Source: Micromonospora inositola (GTDB taxonomy: Bacteria; Actinomycetota; Actinomycetes; Mycobacteriales; Micromonosporaceae). Taken from it: 64,000 nt of DNA. The translations under genes were made by a program, and so were the position numbers. The notes below the pieces were generated by a model that worked only from the letters and a program-made list of their open reading frames with translations, searched no databases and was not told the origin of the DNA. The stretch is taken from NCBI RefSeq assembly GCF_900090285.1, contig NZ_LT607754.1, forward strand, positions 372,001 to 436,000. Reading direction: 5' to 3'. Of the stretch, positions 60,967-64,000 are shown piece after piece; within the stretch, counting starts at the first letter, position 1, and the number at the start of each line of letters is the position of its first letter.

Positions 60967-62121
60967 TCAGCCGGTGCCCGCCGCGCCGCCCGGCTTGGCC
61001 GGGCCTTCCCCAGCGCTCGCGTCCAGCGCGGCCGTGACGTCGGCCACCAGGTCGGCGGTGTCCTCCACCCCGCAGGAGAGCCGGACGAAGCCGGGCGCGG
61101 TGTCGTCGCCCCACTGGGCCCGCCGGTCGGCGGTGGTGTGCAGCCCGCCGAACGAGGTCGCGGCGGCGACCAACCGGGCCGCGTCGAGGAAGCGGGCCAC
61201 CCGGTCGGCATCCCCCAGGTCGAACGAGAGCACCCCGGGCATCCTGCGCATCTGGACCGAGGCCACCGGGTACGCCGGGTCACCGGGCAGCCCGGGCCAG
61301 CGCAGGCCCGTCACGTCGGGGCGATCGGCGAGCAGCCGGGCGAGCGCCTCGGCGTTGGCGGACTGCCGGGCCAGCCTCAGGTCCATCGTGGCCAGCGACC
61401 GGTGGGCCAGCCAGGCGTCGAAGGCGCCCGGCACCGCCCCGGTGGTGGTCCGCCAGGCGGTCACCGGCTCCAGCAGCTCGACCGAACGGGTGACCACGTA
61501 GCCGAGCAGCAGGTCGGAGTGCCCGGTCAGCGCCTTGGTGCCGGAGGCGACCACGACGTCGGCGCCGAGGTCCAGCGGCCGCTGCCCGAGCGGGGTGGCG
61601 GTGGTGTTGTCCACGGCGACCAGCGCGCCGGCGGCGTGCGCCCGAGCGGCCAGCGCCGGCACGTCGGCCACGTCCAGACCCGGGTTCGCCGGGGTTTCCA
61701 GCAGCACCAGCCGGACGCCGGAGAACGACGGGTACGGCCCGGCGGTCGGCACGAAGCCGACCCGGACGCCGATGCCCTCCAGCGTGCTCCTGGCGAAGGT
61801 CCGGACCGGGTAGTAGCCGTCGGCGGGGAGGAGCACGGTGTCGCCGGGGCGCAGCAGGGCCAGCAGCAGCCCGGTGATGGCCGCCTGGCCGCTGGCGAAG
61901 ACCCGGCAGTCGCCGCCCTCCAGCTCGCCGATGGCGGCCTCCAGCAGCCGGCGGGTCGGGTTGTCCGGCCGCCCGTACCCGTTCGGCGTCGCCGCCGGCC
62001 CCTGCCAGGGGTCCAGGTGGTACGGCGCGGCGAAGACCGGCCCGGGCAGGAACGGCTGTCCCGGCGCCGGCGCGGGCAGCCCGGCGTGCACGCTCCGGGT
62101 GCCGTCACCCCACTCGTTCAT
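60967..62121 (-). CDS. Trans-sulfuration-type PLP enzyme (cystathionine gamma-lyase/synthase family)
   Basis: The 384-residue protein starts MNEWGDGTRSVHAGLPAPAP and shows the Cys/Met metabolism PLP family features: YGRPDNPTRRLLEAAIGELE, VFASGQAAITGLLLALLRPG, VDNTTATPLGQRPLDLGADV and the Schiff-base Lys in VVASGTKALTGHSDLL, ending with FVRLSCGVEDTADLVADVTA. Members make or split cystathionine, or act on homoserine esters; the exact reaction cannot be decided here. It is 7 nt upstream of nothing else in the operon but lies directly after gpsA (7-nt gap), an arrangement conserved in actinobacteria. Confidence 0.88.
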   Translation of the reverse strand: MNEWGDGTRSVHAGLPAPAPGQPFLPGPVFAAPYHLDPWQGPAATPNGYGRPDNPTRRLLEAAIGELEGGDCRVFASGQAAITGLLLALLRPGDTVLLPADGYYPVRTFARSTLEGIGVRVGFVPTAGPYPSFSGVRLVLLETPANPGLDVADVPALAARAHAAGALVAVDNTTATPLGQRPLDLGADVVVASGTKALTGHSDLLLGYVVTRSVELLEPVTAWRTTTGAVPGAFDAWLAHRSLATMDLRLARQSANAEALARLLADRPDVTGLRWPGLPGDPAYPVASVQMRRMPGVLSFDLGDADRVARFLDAARLVAAATSFGGLHTTADRRAQWGDDTAPGFVRLSCGVEDTADLVADVTAALDASAGEGPAKPGGAAGTG

Positions 62122-62128
62122 CCGCGCC

Positions 62129-63145
62129 TCACTCGTACGACTCGGGCTTGGCGGTCCGGCTCATCAGGGCGTCCACGGCCAGCCGCGGGTCCATCCCCTC
62201 GTGGCAGATCCGCTCGATCTGCTCGGTGATCGGCATCTCCACCCCGTGCGCCCGGGCCAGGTCCCGGATGGCCAGGCAGCTCTTCACGCCCTCGGCGGTC
62301 TGCCGGGTCGCGGCCTGCGCCTGCTCCAGCGTCTCGCCCCGGCCGAGGTGCTCGCCGAAGGTGCGGTTGCGGGCCAGCGGCGACGTGCAGGAGGCGACCA
62401 GGTCGCCCATGCCGGCCAGGCCGGCGAAGGTGATCGGGTCCGCGCCGAGCGCCACGCCCAGCCGGGCGGTCTCGGCCAGCCCCCGGGTCATCAGCATCGC
62501 CCGGGTGTTGTCGCCGAAGCCCATCGCGGTGGCGATGCCGTACGCCAGGGCGATCACGTTCTTGACCGCCCCGCCCAGCTCGCAGCCGATCACGTCGTCG
62601 TTGGTGTACGGCCGGAAGTACGGCGTCCGGATCGACGACTGGACCAGGGCGGTCCGCCGGGAGTCGGTGCCGGCGACCACGGTCGCTGCCGGCTGCTCGG
62701 CGGCGATCTCGGGGGCCAGGTTGGGTCCGGAGACCACCACCACCCGGTCCGCGGGCACCCCGGCGGTCTCCGTGATCACCTGGCTCATCCGCTTGGTGGT
62801 GCCCAGCTCGATCCCCTTCATCAGCGAGACCAGGGTGGCGTCGGGGTCGAGGTGGCCGGTCCACTCGGCCAGGTTGCCGCGCAGGGTCTGCGACGGGACG
62901 GCGAGCACCACGACCTCGGCCCCGGCGATGGCCTTCTCGGCGTCCCCGGTCGCGGTGACCCGGTCGGGCAGCCGCACGTCCGGCAGGTAGTCCGGATTGT
63001 GCCGCCGGGACCGGATCGCCTCGGCGACCGCCCGCCGCCGGGCCAGGATCGTCACGTCCCGGCCGGCATCGGCGAGGATCTTGGCGAACGCCGTGCCCCA
63101 CGACCCGGCCCCCAGCACCGCCACCTGCCCGCCACGCTCGATCAT
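62129..63145 (-). CDS. gpsA: Glycerol-3-phosphate dehydrogenase (NAD(P)+)
   Basis: GpsA reduces dihydroxyacetone phosphate to glycerol-3-phosphate for phospholipid synthesis. The 338-residue protein has the dinucleotide motif [40 protein letters not shown], the catalytic Lys in [20 protein letters not shown], and [23 protein letters not shown] 63145 overlaps the plsC stop (ATGA), so the two steps from G3P formation to acylation are coupled. Confidence 0.95.
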   Translation of the reverse strand: MIERGGQVAVLGAGSWGTAFAKILADAGRDVTILARRRAVAEAIRSRRHNPDYLPDVRLPDRVTATGDAEKAIAGAEVVVLAVPSQTLRGNLAEWTGHLDPDATLVSLMKGIELGTTKRMSQVITETAGVPADRVVVVSGPNLAPEIAAEQPAATVVAGTDSRRTALVQSSIRTPYFRPYTNDDVIGCELGGAVKNVIALAYGIATAMGFGDNTRAMLMTRGLAETARLGVALGADPITFAGLAGMGDLVASCTSPLARNRTFGEHLGRGETLEQAQAATRQTAEGVKSCLAIRDLARAHGVEMPITEQIERICHEGMDPRLAVDALMSRTAKPESYE

Positions 63146-63867
63146 TCGGTCACCTCGGGAGTACGCGGACGGGCGGGACGTTCCCACAGCGGCGGAGGAG
63201 TGCCGCCGCGGATCTCCGCCACCATGTCGCGCAGCCGCAGCATGATGGTGTCGGTCATCTCCTCGAGAACCGCCCTGGTCGGCGTCGCGCCCGCCCAGCG
63301 GCTCAGGTCGATCGGCGGGCCGGCCACCACGGTCACCGGGATCCGGGGCCGCAGGCCGAAGCGGGTGGTGCGCGGGTCGAACAGCTTCTCCGGCCCCCAC
63401 ATCGCCAGCGGGATCACCGGCGCGCCGGTGGCCAGCGCCAGCCGGGCCGCGCCGGTCTTGCCCTTCATCGGCCACAGGTCGGGCTCCCGGGTGGTGGTCC
63501 CCTCCGGGTAGATCACCACCGCGCCGCCCTCGGCCAGGGCGGCGACCAGCTTGTCGAGCGACTTGACCGCGTCGACGCTGCCGCGCTCCACCGGGATCTG
63601 CCGGCACCGGTGCAGGATCCAGCCGATCACCGGGACCCGGAAGACGCTGGCCTTGCCCAGGTACTGCGGCCAGCGTCCGGCGTCGTGGATGAAGTGCGCG
63701 GAGACCAGCGGGTCGGCGTGCGAGATGTGGTTGGGCACGATGATGATGCCGCCGGGGCGGCTCAGTTCCTCCGCGCCCCGCCAGGTGCGCCGGGTCCAGA
63801 CGGTCATCACCGGCTTGACCAGCACCACGGCGAACCGTTGCCAGAATCCCAGCCTTCGCCGTGCCAC
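63142..63867 (-). CDS. plsC: 1-acyl-sn-glycerol-3-phosphate acyltransferase
   Basis: The 241-residue protein begins [20 protein letters not shown], has the acyltransferase HX4D box in [20 protein letters not shown] and the substrate-binding [20 protein letters not shown]. It converts lysophosphatidic to phosphatidic acid at the membrane. GTG 63867 is preceded by GAGGAGG with 4-5 nt spacing and is chosen over the ORF opening at 63981. It is coupled to gpsA. Confidence 0.93.
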   Translation of the reverse strand: MARRRLGFWQRFAVVLVKPVMTVWTRRTWRGAEELSRPGGIIIVPNHISHADPLVSAHFIHDAGRWPQYLGKASVFRVPVIGWILHRCRQIPVERGSVDAVKSLDKLVAALAEGGAVVIYPEGTTTREPDLWPMKGKTGAARLALATGAPVIPLAMWGPEKLFDPRTTRFGLRPRIPVTVVAGPPIDLSRWAGATPTRAVLEEMTDTIMLRLRDMVAEIRGGTPPPLWERPARPRTPEVTE

Positions 63868-63981
63868 CCTGCCTCCTCGTCGTGCCCCGACCCGCGCGCC
63901 CACGTCCCGCGACGAAATCATGCCTGCTCGCCCCGGGTCCGGCCAGTGAGGGTACCGCCGCCCAACTGGCAGGATTGTCAC

Positions 63982-64000
63982 GTGGCTGAGCCGACCTGGA
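63982..64000 (+). CDS. Possible start of a plus-strand gene at the right edge
   Basis: GTG 63982 opens a frame VAEPTW that runs off the window. Upstream CTGGCAGGATTGTCAC contains CAGGAT, a weak -10-like box, 10 nt before the GTG. Six codons are too few to identify a product; the call rests on divergence from plsC and the absence of another feature in 63868-63981. Confidence 0.25.

Overview
The window is a stretch of actinobacterial chromosome with very high GC content. It contains no insertion sequence, CRISPR array, rRNA or tRNA that I can recognise. Gene content (SepIVA, DUF2469, DUF3515, DUF177, a mycothiol-type DinB protein, adenylylatable GlnK), heavy use of GTG starts and almost no TTA/CTA/TCA codons point to the Micromonosporaceae, most likely a Micromonospora-like genome. 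This assignment is inference from gene order and composition.

Most of the window is a conserved housekeeping backbone on the minus strand, interrupted by short accessory blocks. Left edge (1-4.0 kb): the 3' end of a xerC-type recombinase, a class V aminotransferase, an M23 peptidase reading frame without a nearby stop codon, a methyltransferase and a molybdopterin sulfite-oxidase-like enzyme. From 10.0 down to 4.0 kb, in transcription order: rpsP - KH protein - rimM - trmD - rplS - two signal peptidases - Nudix - rnhB - DUF2469. From 10.3 to 16 kb: DUF402, proS, a small hypothetical gene, an amidohydrolase and ffh.

From 16 to 26 kb: an ABC transporter / histidine kinase / response regulator operon with a truncated P-loop remnant at its 3' end, the nitrogen operon amt-glnK-glnD behind a GlnR-like site, an APH-family kinase and ftsY. 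From 26.3 to 31.3 kb is a plus-strand block: PhoD-like phosphatase, MarR regulator with a paired operator, MFS exporter, universal stress protein and DinB protein. From 31.3 to 36.1 kb: a HAD phosphatase, smc and a 64-residue coiled-coil protein. From 36.4 to 41 kb: a membrane-anchored CAP protein, a GH114-like protein and an MMPL transporter.

From 51.8 down to 41.3 kb on the minus strand: DAK-family protein - recG - rsmD - coaD - sepIVA - DUF177 - rpmF - plsX - rnc - mutM. A plus-strand LPXTG surface protein is inserted between recG and rsmD. From 52 to 64 kb: rpmB, GNAT, thiL, a stand-alone Lrp/AsnC ligand domain, DUF3515, ddl, a TPR membrane protein plus AAA ATPase pair, a ROK kinase, a PrmC paralogue, a trans-sulfuration-type PLP enzyme, gpsA and plsC. 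At the right edge a plus-strand gene may begin.

Functionally the backbone combines translation and RNA maturation (S16, L19, L28, L32, RimM, TrmD, RsmD, ProRS), SRP-dependent export (Ffh, FtsY, LepB), chromosome maintenance (SMC, RecG, MutM, RNase III and HII), phospholipid synthesis (PlsX, GpsA, PlsC), and nitrogen sensing. The less ordinary observations are the stop-less M23 frame, a palindromic repeat inserted in frame in rimM, a probable ACG start on the TPR gene, a group of promoters placed for leaderless transcription, and several clean regulatory palindromes.
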